Assembly: GCF_002288925.2 (NCBI RefSeq)
Contig: NW_022098093.1
Coordinates: 315,266-379,265, forward strand
From: Delphinapterus leucas
Lineage: Eukaryota; Chordata; Mammalia; Artiodactyla; Monodontidae
Direction: 5' to 3'
Length of the DNA: 64,000 nucleotides
The notes beneath the pieces were generated by a model. It had not been told where the DNA came from and ran no database searches. It was given only the letters and a program-made list of their open reading frames with translations. This document shows positions 51,411-64,000 of the stretch, piece after piece; position 1 is the stretch's first letter, and every line of letters begins with the position of its first letter. A program made the position numbers and the translations under genes.

Positions 51411-53742
51411 AACTGAAGGAATACCCAAAAGAAGTATGTCATGATTTGTTTTACTTTTTTTGTTTTAGTTTTTTATTAAATTCTGCCATGGTAAAGAGAA
51501 GAGAGGAGCAATAAGTGTTTTTATGCATTGTTAAATAATGATTTATTTACTGACTCCATGGAAAATGAAGATATCTTGCAAAATGTAAAACAGGAAATAA
51601 TTTCCATCTTGTAAGGATTATAACTTTTGGGCTCAGAGCCTAAATTCCTACAGGCATTTGACAAGCAGGTAATAAAAATGGCAAGGGGAATCTCATTGCC
51701 AAATCATAATCACTATTTCTGTTTCATTAAATGAAAATATAAGCATATCACCTTACACAACTGTGCGTGGTATACGGGATTCTATTTTAAATTGGAAATC
51801 TTAACAAAACACATTTGAAAATTAAAATACTAATTACTTTTATTTAATTCTATAATACTTCCATTAGCAACGGAAAACCTGATCTTATTTTTTTTTCATT
51901 TACGCTAACTTGTTAGTCAGATCTTGTATTTTGTGCTGTACAAATTTAGACTTGAATCTTTTATCTGGTTGTGGTAATGCATATTTTAACTAAAGTTTAA
52001 AATTGAAAAAATAAGATCTTCATATAATAGTTATTTAAGAATGTGGGATAAAACCTTGCATAATATTTTTAAAGTTGTTAGAATCTTGGCAATTGGAAAT
52101 CATCACATGTATCTGTCAAAGTCTTTTCTCAGTCTTCACAGTAAATACCATTTGTAATGTTTCATTTACCTAATCAATATTTATTGAGAAAGGAAAACTG
52201 ATCAATGTTATTTCATTATTTCAAAAATGGTTCAGATTTCAACCCCATCCTTTAAAAAATGTAGTTCAGATGATTCTTCCATTCACCAAATCAATGCTGA
52301 GCACATATTTTGTAACAAACATTATTCTACACAGTCACTGAAGGCATCACGTTAAGATGAAAAGTTCCTGCTCTCATAGAATTTAAATTCTAATGAAGAA
52401 ACAAAAATTAGAAATGTGAATGGTTAAAGTAAGGCCTTTTTAAGAATGTAACTATTAGGCTGATGAGTAAATGACAAAAAAGAGCTGGTTACATGAATAT
52501 TTAAGAGAACAGAATTCTAAGCTGAAGAGATACTACAGTTGCTTCTGGATACGATGTTAGAATAGAAAAATCAAAATTGCATAATGAGTTTCTCAATTTA
52601 TAGTAACACCAGGAGAAAATAAATCATGAGAGAGAAATATGGAAGGTGTTTATGAAGGGTGTCATTTCAAAGATAGAGTTCAGTCTACTCTTTGCTTGTG
52701 AATCAAAGTGAGATTCTTCCTTAAATAATATTATTATGGTATAAATTTAAGAAAATTCCCCAATGCTGCTTAATACCTCTGGTACTAGCAAACAGTAATT
52801 TCCTCTAGAGTCTGGAACAGATGGAACAATATACTTTTGCCATTTTTCTTAAGCAAACTGTGCTAAGGTCACAGCACACTCTCTAGAAGATGATTCACAG
52901 CTGTATTATCAGAAAAGCAAAGCTTAAAATTTTCTGATTAGGAATTCTCTTTACTTACAGTTAATTCATGCCTCCATATACAGAGTGTATCTGTTTAGTC
53001 AAATGAGGCAAAATGAAATTCTAATTGGATTTCACTATTGATCCATAATATTGTTTCTCTGGAGAAAGTAATAAAATCTATCAGAATACCTGGCTATTAG
53101 CTGAAAGTCACTCAATGTTTACCACATGTGTTTGTCAGTGGACTCTAAATGCCTAGTGACCTACCCCTGTTTAATCTACTGAAGAGTCTTACTACCTTCA
53201 GATGATAAAGCTTCCCACCTCTAGATAAAGGGCAGGAGGTAATGTGGGTAATGTCTAGGTATTGTTCAGAGTTGCACTGGAATGTTGCCCACCTAGAAAC
53301 TTCCCTGGAAAGTGGTATTTTGCTGAGGGTTAATATTCATCCCACTGATGTCCACTGAGACATGAAGACCCAGAGCTTCTAAACTGCGCTAATTGAGGAA
53401 AATCTAGTGGCTCTAGGGAAGACATCATGCCTCAAAAAGTAAAATGAGGGTTTCACCCGCAGTGGGTAAATTTCCATGTGGAAAATTTTAGTTCCCATTC
53501 AGACAAAATATAAACCAAAGGCAAGGGAACCAATTAGAATCTTGAGGATGATCCTTAACCTAACCACAGTGATGTGGCTATTTTTTTTAAATGTATCATA
53601 TGTAAAAATGTTTATATATGTGTAAAGTTTACAGAATATACATCATAAAAAATCGACTATCGCCCATTCCTGTGAGTTATCAATCAAATACAATCTCCTC
53701 CCTATTTAAAGAATAAAATTATTTCACTAATGTGTGTAGTTG
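51411..53742. other. Unassigned AT-rich DNA with an L2 fragment
   Basis: Apart from the L2 fragment at 52278-52400, no gene or nameable repeat was recognised. Confidence 0.6.
52278..52400 (-). mobile_element. LINE-2 3' end fragment
   Basis: 'ccattcaccaaatcaatgctgagcacatattttgtaacaaacattattctacacagtcactg' and 'gttcctgctctcatagaatttaaattctaatg' are the reverse complement of the L2 terminus. Confidence 0.7.
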
Positions 53743-54005
53743 AGAGGCAGTGTGACAAATAGTTAAGATGTTGAATTTTGGAGTTGACAATTTGGGCTTA
53801 AATTTTTGTTCATTCACTTATTGACTGTGACTTTGATCAAGTTATCTAAGTTCTCTATAACTCAGTTTCCAAATCTTAAACTTAGAATTATAATTGCACT
53901 TACCTTTTAAGGCTGTTGGAAAGAATAAAAATATTTAAATATGTACTGTGTCTAAAAGATGCCTAGAATACAGTAAGCATTCAGTAGATATTAGTTATTA
54001 TCATC
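53743..54005 (-). mobile_element. MIR SINE, nearly full length
   Basis: The reverse complement of MIR is followed almost end to end: GAGAGGCAGTGTGACAAATAGTTAAGA at the tRNA-side head, then 'gactgtgactttgatcaagttatctaagttctctataactcagtttccaaatctt', and 'acagtaagcattcagtagatattagttatta' at the other end. One of the better preserved ancient repeats here. Confidence 0.85.
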
Positions 54006-56834
54006 ATTATTTCTTAGAATTAATGAGGATGCCAACCAGGCACTGGTAGATGTAGGTGTCAGTCAATTAGCAATATGGGAGTGAAGATAGCAATTAGTAT
54101 TCTCTGAGAAGTGTTGATAAAAGGCAGTAGAGCCTCTAGCGAGTAATTAAAGGGATGCCTAAGGTCAAAAGTCCTATAATGGGGAGGCATCTGAATGTGC
54201 TTAGGGGAAATCATCATTACAAAGGATAAGGAAGACAGAAAACTATTGAGCAACAAGCTGTAGAAAACTAAGCAAGATGGAGAGGTCAAAGTGAGGCAGC
54301 AGGAAAGGGTTACCCTTTGACACTCTAGGACAGGAATTTTGAATTGTTATAAATATGTTTTTGGTCAGGAGGTGAGAATATGATGAACCCTCATTTGGTG
54401 GCCACATTTTTGTTTTTCAGAGAATGAATGACAGATATTTATGAAATGAAATAATAGACTCTCATGCTAAATTTTGAGTGAGAAAATAAGAGTTCAGAAT
54501 TATATTGGACAGGAAATAAAAAGAGGTGACTATGGAAAATTAAAATAGTGGCTGTATGCTGAGAACACAGATATGGTTGTAGTTCATTAGCTTCAAATAA
54601 CAATAGTCTGAAAGATGGATTATATCCTCCAACAGAATGCATTTTCCTTGTCTAGGAGTGAAGGAATCAGATTGAAATAGTGACTTGGGGCTTGAATTTT
54701 AACCGAAAAATAGGAAAGAAATATAAGCGTCTTAAGAAATTTGGCTGTCTTTGTAAAAGGAGTTGAATAGAAAGAAATAAGCAACAGAACAAGAAGGCTG
54801 ATGAATTTAAGAAAATTTGAAGAAATTGGTCATTCAGGCCTCTGTGATATTGAAATGTGGGTTAATGTTAATGCCAAAATGGAAAGTCAGAATTGTGTGT
54901 CAGAAGAATGCTATCTTGAGGTATACAGTTTCTGAAGGGTGTGTGTCTGTGTATGTGTGTATGTAATGATAAAAATCCAAGTTGTAGTCCTGTACATAAC
55001 TATCAGAAGTTATTGTGTAGGAGACAACAATCATTGAGATTAAGAAGTATCAGGCATTTGTTTTTTAGTTTTTCTAGTTCTTTTTGTTGATATTATTTCT
55101 AACTACAAAAGTAATGTATCATTAAGATTTTTATCTAAAAGATGCAAATGATGCAGAAGTTTAAAGAGAAAAATGTGAATGTCACCATTCATCCCACCCA
55201 TCCCTCCAAAGAATCCCTCTCGAGACAACCACTGTTGCAATTTTATAAATACTTCCTTAAATGGTATAGTACTGTATGTGTTCTCTCACAAATTTTTTCC
55301 TTAACAATAATACTCACTGAACTACTGCTGGAGTACCTCATGCGTACCATAATTTATTTAACTGCTTTTCTAATTACATTAATCTGTATTCAGTCAGTGA
55401 AACAGAAACACTCTGTAATCCAGATAGAGGGTTTTAATAGAATGACCTGGGGTAACAGCATGGGATGTCATGGGAAGCCAGAGAAACTAGGTTGGCAGAC
55501 ACTCAGAAGGAGACACTGAGAATCTCAGCCCGAAGCACTGATGTGGGAACCGCCACCATGTTCAAGAGGCTCTGTGAGAGGTTCTACTAAATATCTAAGG
55601 TGGCAGCCGCCCAGCAGGTAGCTCTTGGGCACTCACCAAGGAACTGTTCTAAATCCCTCATTTCCCCAAGCATCTGGCTACAACCAACTCCTGAGAATAA
55701 AGAATTTCTGCCTCTCCTCTGCCTCCCAAATATTTCCAGAGTAGCACCACTTGGCAAACACTATCCTAAGGAAAGGAAAACTGGAAGCTTCTCCTTAGCA
55801 AAGCAGTGGTGACTTTTAAAGATAGGTGGGATACTGCTAAGTTGACAAGAGGGAATGTAACAAACTAACAATAGGAAATTAGGTTCTTTGTATTTTTTAA
55901 TACCATTAAAAACAACAAGGAGAATTTGTACCTTCACCCTAATAGGAACAGGAGAGAAATTCTTTATGACATAATATTCTCCAGCTGGTGACCACTAGAA
56001 ACACATGAATAGTTCAACAGAGTTGGGTTTGTTGCTTCATTGGATAGCACACTGTAGAAAAACCACAGGGCGTCTCTGTAAAAGCATGTTAGAAGAGGCA
56101 CAATGTGTGTTTTGAATTTGTGCCAGGTGATTTAAGGGAGGATTTACGAAAACACAGCTTTATTCTGGATTGAGTGCTGTCAGAATGCAGGGGCAATGAT
56201 ATGATTGAGTATATTAATAAGTTTATCCACAAGGCATAAGGAATAGAGGGGTTCTGTTGCTGGAACAGGTAAAGAAGTAGCATTATTTATGTTAACTAGG
56301 AGAAGAAGGAATTTGCACACGTTCCCACTTTGGACAGTGTTCTTATGTATGAATTCCTTCATCACTGTCCCGGGTGATCTTGTTTGATGTTGGAGTTGGC
56401 AGAAGTAGGGAGGGATGATTGTGGTCAGATAATTTTGTTGTTGTTATCATTCTCTTTTATATCTCTGAGGAAAGAGGCATCAAATTCAGACCTTATAGAG
56501 ATGGTGGACTTTGGATGAGAGACTGTAAATGGATGGCACAGAAGTGCCGTCTTCCTTAAGAAGGGGTTTGTTGAATTCTATTTTGTGGGAAGGATGGCCA
56601 TTTTGAGCCATTCTTATTTACATCATATTTTAGTTTTCAGTAAAAGTTTTATTTTCCTTCATATAGGTATTGACTCCAACCAACTCCTGAGAATAATGTG
56701 CTTCTCTTCTGCCTTCCAAATTTTTTATTAGGTTTATTCTCAATTATTCATGTTTTGTTAATTGTGAATTTAATTTACTTTATTTCATCATATTTCTAAG
56801 TTATGGTTGCTGGTAGGTAAGAAAGCTAGTTATT
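54006..56834. other. Unassigned DNA, probably including old unnamed repeats
   Basis: About 55080-55390 resembles an old L1-like 3' region ('aaaagtaatgtatcattaag', 'gtaccataatttatttaactg'). About 55395-55850 looks like an old LTR-type repeat that I cannot name. A 55-bp motif near 55679 recurs near 56677. A TG tract is at 54938-54963. No gene recognised. Confidence 0.45.
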
Positions 56835-58130
56835 TTATTGCAGTAAAATATATATAACATACAATTTACCATTTTGACCTTTTTCAAGTGTACGTTTTGT
56901 ACATTCATGTTAGTGTGCAAACATCACCACCATCCATTTTCGTAACCTTTTCAACTTCTTTAAATGAAACTCTTTATCCATTAAACTACCTATTGTCCCT
57001 TCCCTCCCAGCCGTTGACAATCACCATTCTACTTTCTGTCTCTATGAATTTGATTATCCTAGGTACCTCACATAAATTGTATTGTACAATATTTGTCCTT
57101 CTGTGACTGGCTTCTTTCACATAGCATTATGTCTTCAAGGTTTATCCATATCACAGCATGTCTCAGAATTTCTTTCCTTTTTAAGGCTGAATAATATTCC
57201 ATTTTATACACCACATTTTGTTTATCCATTCATCCATCACTGGATACTTGGGTTGCTTGCTTCTACATTTTGGCTATTGTAAATAATGCTGCTATGGACA
57301 TGGAGGTATGGATATTTGTTCAATTATCTCATTTCAATTCTTTTGAGTTTATACCAAGAAGTAGTATTGTTGGATTGTGTGGTAATATGGCAATTCTGTG
57401 TTTTATTTTTTGAGGAATCCTCATACCATTTTCCATTGTTTCCATTTTACATCCCCATCAGCAATGCACAAGAGTTCCAAATTCTCCACATCCTCTCCAA
57501 CACTTGATATTTTCTGTGTGTGTGTTTATAACACCCAACCTAACAGATACAAAAAAGTATCTCTTTGTGTTTTTGATTTCTTTTTCCTAATTATCAGTGA
57601 TGTTGAGAATCTTCCAAGGTGTCTATTGGTCATTTGTATATCTTCACTGGAGAAATGTCTATTCAGGTCCTTTGTCCATTTTGATTGGGTTGTTTGTTTT
57701 TTGTTTTTGTTGGGTTGTAGGAGTTCTTTATATACTCTAGATATAAATCTCATCAGATATATGATTTACAAATATTTTCTTTCACGCTGGGTTGCCTTTA
57801 CTATGTTGATAGGATATTTTGATTTACAAAGTTTTTAATCTTGACATCTAGTTTTTGTTGTCGTTACCTGTGCTTTTGGTGTCATATCCAAGAAATCATT
57901 ATGAGAAAGCTACTTATTTTTTGTACTCAATGCTTACTCTGGTCCCCCTACCGAATTATCTTATGTATTTATAGTTATTTGATTGATTCTCTTGGACTTC
58001 CTATGTAGATCATCATTATATATAATATCTTCCTTTACAACATTTTTAACTTGTTTCCTTTTCTTGCCTTTTGGCATTGGATAAAGTCCAATAATTTTCA
58101 AGATACATTGCTGGAAATATTATCTTAATG
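56835..58130 (-). mobile_element. Ancient L1 (L1MC/ME-like) 3' part
   Basis: Plus-strand landmarks of the L1 antisense are 'gcagtaaaatatatataacatacaatttaccattttgacc', 'catcaccaccatccattttcg', 'gaataatattccattttatacaccacattttg', 'tattgtaaataatgctgctatgg', 'aaattctccacatcctctccaacact' and 'tgtccattttgattgggttgtttg'. About 57900-58130 continues with degraded RT-region sequence. ORF2 is fully broken. Confidence 0.85.
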
Positions 58131-59512
58131 AATTTTGAAATTTACCTTGGATTGTGGCAGTATTTGGAGGAAGCTGAAGGATATGAACCATATCCAAAAT
58201 ATTTACTGAATAATGCCAAGTAATTTCAGAGAGCAAAGCAGAAATATGTTGAGAGAGAAGGGAGAAAGATTAGTTGGATAATTCGTCAGATGATGAGAAG
58301 CATATTGATATGGAATAAGAATTCAAAGACACTACAATTTTGCAAATGAGGATAGAGAAATGCTTGCTTTTCCTGGACCATCACATTTTATAAGAATGAT
58401 AGATGATAAGAGTTTCAAGTATCTTTACAATTTGTTGTACAATTTATTGGAACACCAGGACTGCCTGAAGTTTCCAGAAAGTATTTAGATTGATTGCAGA
58501 GAGATGGTACAGATTGACAATCATTTTATGCATTTTTGTGCTAGTGGGGGAAGGGGGAGGGTTAGTTCTCTGCCTTCTGAATGGTAGTAGAAAATGTATC
58601 TGGGCAGGGGACTTATTCTTCTAGATCCGTTATAGTATTTTAATAGTTAAATAATATTTGAATAAGTGTAGTGAACAAATACTCAATCACTGATAATTAT
58701 AGAGAATAAGAAGTAAAATAACATATTAATTGTCATTGTCACATGCCAAACTGTACTGTTCCACAGTAATCCTACTTCCCTTCAGAGCTAGCATTACCAG
58801 GTTGTGGTATATTCTTCCACAGTTTTGAAAATGCATTTTAGTAATCTATACATACATAAAAATATATGCTGGTTTAACTTGCTTCTTTTTACACACATGG
58901 AATCATACTATGGATATTGTTTAGAAAGTTCTGTAATAAATAATGTATCACATTTATATCCATATTTCAAACTGTATCTCTAATTTATTTGTTCCACTAT
59001 ATAGTTACAACTTGTTTATTTATCCATTCTCTTCTTGACTGACATTTATATAGTTTCAAACTTTTATATTTTTAATAAATAGGAGGGTAATGATCATATT
59101 TGTTAATATATCTTTGGGCATATGAGTATGCTTAGAGGATAGATATATCTAGAATTGGAAATAATAGTTGAAAGGGTATTCAGATTTATAATGATACAAA
59201 ACCTACTAAATTGTCTGACAAAATGTTTGTATAAGTGCATACTCTTTCTTGCCTTTTGAAATTCAACTCACCTTTTAAGGCAAAAGTTAACGCCACGTCC
59301 CCCTTAGGTGACCACTTAAGATCTCATTTACTTCAAATAAATTGTCTGTGAGATTACCTTGTAATATGATTGCACTTTAAGAAATTAATTATCTTTTACT
59401 TAGTGTTGCATATTAACATTTGTATGCTTTTATTCATTTCTCATGAGGAAGGTAACATAAATGGAAATAAACATGAATTTTGCAGTCATACAGTTTTACC
59501 TACATTCCAGAC
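58131..59512. other. Mostly unassigned, with an old LINE-like stretch
   Basis: About 58775-59250 has the look of an old minus-strand LINE tail ('cacacatggaatcatactatgg', 'cctactaaattgtctgacaaaatg'), but it is too degraded to place. Nothing gene-like seen. Confidence 0.45.
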
Positions 59513-59628
59513 TCACTGCAGCTCAGCTTGCAGGATCTTAATTCCCCAACCAGGGATCAAAGGGATCGAAACTGGACCCATGGAGTGAAAGTGCTGAGTC
59601 CTAACCATTGGTCCGCCAGGGAATTCCC
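59513..59628 (-). mobile_element. CHR-family SINE head, truncated old copy
   Basis: Reverse complement of a SINE 5' end: 'caggatcttaattccccaaccagggatcaaa' and 'ctaaccattggtccgccagggaattccc' at the right edge. The 3' half is missing. More diverged than its neighbour. Confidence 0.75.
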
Positions 59629-59663
59629 TGAGTAAAATTCTTCCTTCCTTGCTTCCTTCCTTT

Positions 59664-59999
59664 CTTAAATTTTTAGCTGCATTGGGTCTTCCTTGTGGCA
59701 TGCAGGATCTTTTTTTTGTGGTGTGCAGCCTTCTCTCTAGTTGTGGCATGTGGGTTTTCTCTCTCTAGTTGTGACGTGTGGGCTCCAGAGTGTGTGGGCT
59801 CTGTAGTTCTGGCACATGGGCTCCAGAGCATGTGGCCTCTGTAGTTTGAGGCACATGGGCTCAGTAGTTGTGGCGTTTGGGCTTAGTTGCACTCAGCATG
59901 TGGGATCTTAGTTCCCCGACCAGGGATCAAACCTGCGTCCCCTGCATTGGAAGGCAGATTCTTTACCACTGGACCACCACCGGGAAAGTCCTTAAATTT
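59664..59999 (-). mobile_element. CHR-type SINE (long form, older) with 9-bp TSD
   Basis: The body is 59673-59990; the 'agctgcattgggtcttcc' tail is at the left and the head (GGACTTTCCCGGTGGTGGTCC on the reverse strand) at the right. The repeat CTTAAATTT at 59664-59672 and 59991-59999 is a plausible TSD. A CTTCC-rich microsatellite (59639-59663) separates it from the truncated SINE upstream. Confidence 0.88.
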
Positions 60000-62754
60000 C
60001 TTAACCACACAGCATGTTAGCTTCTGACATTCTTTGTAAAAAAGAATTTGTAATGCAAACCTAGAATTCCATACCAAATTCACCATAAAAATAATTTTAA
60101 ATTTTGTTTAGTTATACTTAAAATGGGTGGTTGAAATCACACAGTTTGCTTGATTTAAATAGCATCAATATTTGTTTTCAATATTTTTAATCTGGAAAAT
60201 AATTTAAGATTGATGAATTCAAGGGGGTCTTGATAAAATAGCAGATCTATACTAAAATAGTAATTTTTCATAAGGCACCCGTAGAATTCTGTACTTTAGG
60301 CAACAGATATATTAATGTGCTATATGAGATATATTCAAATATATGTTCACATGTATTTCCATTTTAGCTGTTGATCTTTTGAATTGTGTCTACTGAAAAA
60401 TAAGAAGTATGAAAAATGATAGAATTTTAGTTAGTTATATTTGTTTTGAACATCTAATCGTTTATGTCTTTTGTCCCATTATATAAGAATATTTTATGAA
60501 AAAGAAAAAATGGAGAAAAATAATTTAAATTTTGCATGGCTACTATTTAAACATTTTTGATAAATTCTATAAAATTCCTTTATTGAAGAACTTATATTCA
60601 TTTTATATTTATGAATTAATCCATAAACACAAATCCTTGTGCTATGCTTTTTGTCTGGCATGAATACAGCAAATATTTATACCATATCAGTAAAAGAGAG
60701 TAACAGAAAAGAATAAAAAAATAAAGAAGGTGGAGCTACCTAATTTGTATAGTCAATAATAAATAAATATAAACAAGGCATCCAGAAAACTTTAGTCAAG
60801 TTAAATTAGTTGTATCAATTTGTAATTGTGAGGTGGATATAATTTGTGTTGCCTCTGCCAGTGGCTAATAATAATGAGATACTTCCTGGTGAAGTAAAAT
60901 CACATCATCTATAATATATTAAGCACACAATTATAAACAAATTTTATAAATATTCTGCTCACTTTTTTTGGTGCATAAATGTGGAATCACTGAGATCTTT
61001 GCAGAAATATATACCTTCCAGTGGTTTGGTTATGGCTTATAATTTAAAGAGAATATTTCTCTTTAAACATGTTTTGTTAGATCATGGTATTTTAACAGTG
61101 GGAATAGTGTCTAATGGTCTCCTGGAGCAGAATCATTTCTTATGGAAATGAGTTATTTAAAAATGCTCCGAGGAGGAGAACTGGTAAGAGACTGGAGGAA
61201 AGCAGGATGGAGAAGGGGGGAGAAACCATCAGGTGACGCTTCTGCTGATGAAGCAGGGATCAGGATCATAAAAATCACTGGTTTGTTCTCCACTGAGGTG
61301 AGGGAGCTGGACGTTCACAATTGCTTTCACAATCCTATGCCAGGCAGTTCTGGGGGTGGGAGGGCTGAAATTCCAGGCACAGTTATCTTTGGGGGCATCT
61401 ATGGAACCATTAAGGGGATCCTGGATGATCTGGCCAGGGGCACTGACTGTAGCTACTAGAAAGGAATTTCAAATAATTGAAGTAGACATGATCACGAAAG
61501 GAATTTTGTTTCAACTGTTTAACAGTGGGAGCAGTGAGGTCCTTTTAATATTGTATGTAATAATTACAAATTACTGGCATAAAAGATCATAAATTCAATG
61601 ATAACTTAAATAAGCAATGAGTAATAAGACGATCCCAATATTGAGTAAGCAGAAGCCATGAGGGGAATGTCAGTAATGATTCTGCAAATGGAAATTCCTC
61701 TCAGGAGGCCTGAACAGTGCTGTGTCATTGAGAGAAATCATGGCTTAACATAAACATATACTTATTCATATTAGTTGGCTGAGGAATTAATATGAATGGA
61801 GCAAACACTGTATACAAGGCATTTTATAGTCTTTATCTCATTTCCCTTTCAACATGACCTGTTTTGTAGGTGTCATTTTTAAATTTTGGATGGAGAAATT
61901 GAGGGTCTAGAAAATTAAATAATTTTTCTAAGTTTACACTGCTATTGACTGAACTTTGAATTCAGGTCTCTCAGGGCTAAATATGTACTCTCAGTATTCT
62001 TTAGCTATTTTCTAAAGTTCTACTTTTGATTATCATATCTTTTGGATTACAACTGAAAAATAAATGAAGTTAAGGTATGCCTCAGAATAGAAACTTTCCT
62101 CTTAGGATTTTCATCATTTCCTTAAATAATGGGGACTAAGCTACTGCTAGGTTTTAGAATCTAAATAATAAATATGAATAAAGAATCAAAAATTAGAATT
62201 TTACTATTCAGCAAGACCTAGGTATGACAATGGTGTGATTTAATAAAATTGTATTCCTAAACATGATAAAGTAGATAAATCAATATTAGGTAAACCCCTC
62301 TATCTTCTATCTTCTATCTGGGGCTTAAGAGAAAGTAAGGAAATAAAAATTATGTCCTGTCCTTCCTCCCCATCTAGTTTAATGGTCTTTTATTTTATAA
62401 AAACTCAATTTTAAAAACAACAGAATTAGTTGAGCCATGTAGATATGAATAGGCTAAGGTAATTTTATCAAAAGCTATGGTTTGTTGCAGTTAATCCATA
62501 AATTTCTTTATGTGTCATGTACTGTGTATATATGTGTGTGTATGTGTGTGTCAGTATAAATCCTGTAGAGTTAATTCACTGTCTTAGAGAAAGCATTCAT
62601 CTACGTGTAAGCTATGCATATTCAATGTATTGAAGGATTATTTAGTGCTGCTCTTCAGCAGTATTTTGAAGAAAGTTTAAAAGTTTAGGAAAGTACACAT
62701 CCATACCCTCTTTTTCACCATACTAGTTTCTTTTTCTTGTTGTCAGAGGTTGAT
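60000..62754. other. Unassigned DNA
   Basis: No gene recognised apart from the MIR at 61790-62010 and a TG tract at 62527-62551. The patch at 61140-61460 is GC-richer and holds a 105-codon frame, but I see no known domain, signal or codon pattern and do not call it. Confidence 0.6.
61790..62010 (+). mobile_element. MIR SINE relic
   Basis: A MIR path is visible: 'ggcattttatagtctttatctcatttccctttcaacatgacc', 'ttttaaattttggatggagaaattgagggtctagaaaattaaataatttttctaagtttacactgctattgactgaactttgaattcaggtctctc'. Diverged. Confidence 0.75.
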
Positions 62755-63917
62755 TTTTTTATTGAGGTATAGTTTATGTAAAATATTACATAAGTTACAG
62801 GTATATAATATAATAATTCACAATTTTTTTTTTTTTTTTGTGGTACGCGGGCCTCTCACTGTTGTGGCCTCTTCCGTTGCGGAGCACAGGCTCCGGACGC
62901 GCAGGCTCAGCGGCCATGGCTCACGGGCCCAGCCGTTCCACAGCACGTGGGATCTTCCCGGACCAGGGCACGAACCTGTGTCCACTGCATCGGCAGGCGG
63001 ACTCTCAACCACTGTGCCACCAGGGAAGCCCAATGATTCACAATTTTTAAAAGTTATACTCCATTTATAGTTATTATAAAATATTGGCTATATTCCCTGT
63101 GTTGTACAACATAACCTTGTAGCTTATTTTATACATAATAGTTTGTACTTCACCTATCCCTTTATTGCTCACCACCTCCCGCAATGGTAACCACTAGTTT
63201 GTTCTCTATATCTGTGAGTCTGTTTCTGTTTTGTTATATTCACTACTTTTTGTTGTATTTTTTAGATGCCACATATAAGTGATAACAGCCCGTTCATGTT
63301 TTTGCAAATGGCAAAATTTCATTCTTTTTTTGTGCCTGAGTAGCATGCCATTGTGTGTGTGTGTATGTATATATATATATGGCACATCTTCTTTATCCAT
63401 TCACCTGCTGATGGACACTTAGGTTGCTTCCATATCTTGGCAATTGTAAATAATGCTACTATGAACATTAGGGTGCATGTGTCTTTTTGAATTAGTGTTT
63501 TTGTTTTTTCCAGATATATACCCAGGAGTGGAATTGCTGGATTGTATGGTAGTTCTATTTTTAGTTTTTTGAGAAATCTTCATACTGTTTTCCATAGTGG
63601 TTGCACCAGTTTACATACCCACCAGCAGCAGAGGAGAGTTTCCTTTTCTCCACATCCTTGCCAACATGTTATTTGTGTTCTTTTTGATGATAGGCATTCT
63701 GACAGGTGTGAGGTGATATCTCGTGGTTTTGATTTTCATTTCCCTGATGATTAACAATGTTGCATGTCTTTCCATGTGCCTGTTGGCCACTGGCAAGTAC
63801 TCTTTGGAAGAATGTTTATTCAGGTCTTCTACGCATTTTTCAATTGAGTTGTTTGTTTTTTTGGATGTTGAGTTGTATGAGCTGTTTATATATTTTGGAT
63901 ATTCACTAAATATTTTG
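62755..63917 (-). mobile_element. LINE-1 3' part (older type), split by a SINE
   Basis: The 3' end is at the left (TTTTTTTATTGAGGTATAG), the 3' UTR resumes after the SINE at about 63049, and ORF2 C-terminal sequence runs to about 63917. Minus-strand pieces include [43 protein letters not shown] tract lies at 63351-63380. Same 3' UTR type as the L1 at 15421-16418. The 5' truncation point is next to unassigned sequence at the window's end. Confidence 0.9.
62816..63048 (-). mobile_element. CHR-type SINE (short form) with exact 13-bp TSD
   Basis: The body is about 62829-63031, on the minus strand, with poly(A) at the left (poly(T) from 62824). The TSD ATTCACAATTTTT is exact at 62816-62828 and 63036-63048; with one mismatch it extends to AATAATTCAC versus AATGATTCAC. 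Inserted in the 3' UTR of the L1 at 62755-63917. Confidence 0.95.
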
Positions 63918-64000
63918 AAGCTCTGTATCTGTCTTCCAGGCAATGGAAAGGAGAAATATAGGGTAGCCGGCAAAGGGCTGCATTTTACAGAATACAAAAT
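63918..64000. other. Unassigned flank at window end
   Basis: Less AT-rich sequence beyond the L1 truncation point; too short to classify. Confidence 0.5.

Noticed and set aside
56835..59250. BovB LINE
   Set aside because: The AT-rich LINE sequence matches L1 ORF2 and 3' UTR landmarks; no BovB 3' hallmark was found.
61142..61459. 105-codon ORF in a GC-richer patch
   Set aside because: No recognisable domain, no splice or promoter context and no second supporting frame. A conservation test could revive it.

Overview
This is mammalian nuclear DNA, almost certainly from a cetacean. The evidence is many copies of the tRNA-derived CHR-type SINE that opens GGGCTTCCCTGGTGGCGCAG, in a short form and a long form, together with cetartiodactyl-type LINE-1 3' ends. 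The ruminant signatures BovB and Bov-tA were not seen anywhere in the 64 kb. The window is AT-rich and intergenic or deep-intronic. I found no intact protein-coding gene, no structural RNA gene and no CRISPR array. It does not appear to hold a novel multi-gene system, and I have not forced one.

Layout. 1-5.6 kb: an ERVL-MaLR LTR remnant, a MIR, a young L1 3' end with a CHR SINE in its poly(A), a second CHR SINE with a perfect 15-bp target-site duplication (TSD), a decayed L1M element and a third SINE. 5.6-9.7 kb: mostly unassigned AT-rich DNA with a purine tract, an MLT1 LTR and a short L1 tail. 9.7-16.4 kb: a 2.7-kb 5'-truncated L1 on the minus strand, a SINE, an older L1 and another L1 3' end. 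16.4-24.8 kb: low-complexity tracts, a MIR, a SINE, three L1 3' ends on the plus strand, and an MLT1 LTR interrupted by a hAT-type element with an exact 8-bp TSD. 24.8-30.5 kb: a SINE and an old minus-strand L1 split by a 1.6-kb younger plus-strand L1. 30.5-32.2 kb: the only host-gene-derived feature, an intronless and heavily broken retrocopy of SPG7 (paraplegin, mitochondrial m-AAA protease). 32-43 kb: mostly unassigned, with a long SINE, an 18-bp perfect hairpin, L2 and MIR relics. 43-49 kb: a long L1MA/MB-type element carrying two younger nested L1 tails, one with a 24-bp possible 3' transduction. 49-64 kb: more L1, L2, MIR and SINE relics, ending in a minus-strand L1 interrupted by a SINE.

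The parts do not work together as genes. What can be read is an insertion history: MIR, L2, MaLR and L1M are oldest, then cetartiodactyl L1 tails, then CHR SINEs and the youngest L1s, which still have clean TSDs. Family names are from recognition of consensus-like sequence, not from a database search, so subfamily labels are approximate.
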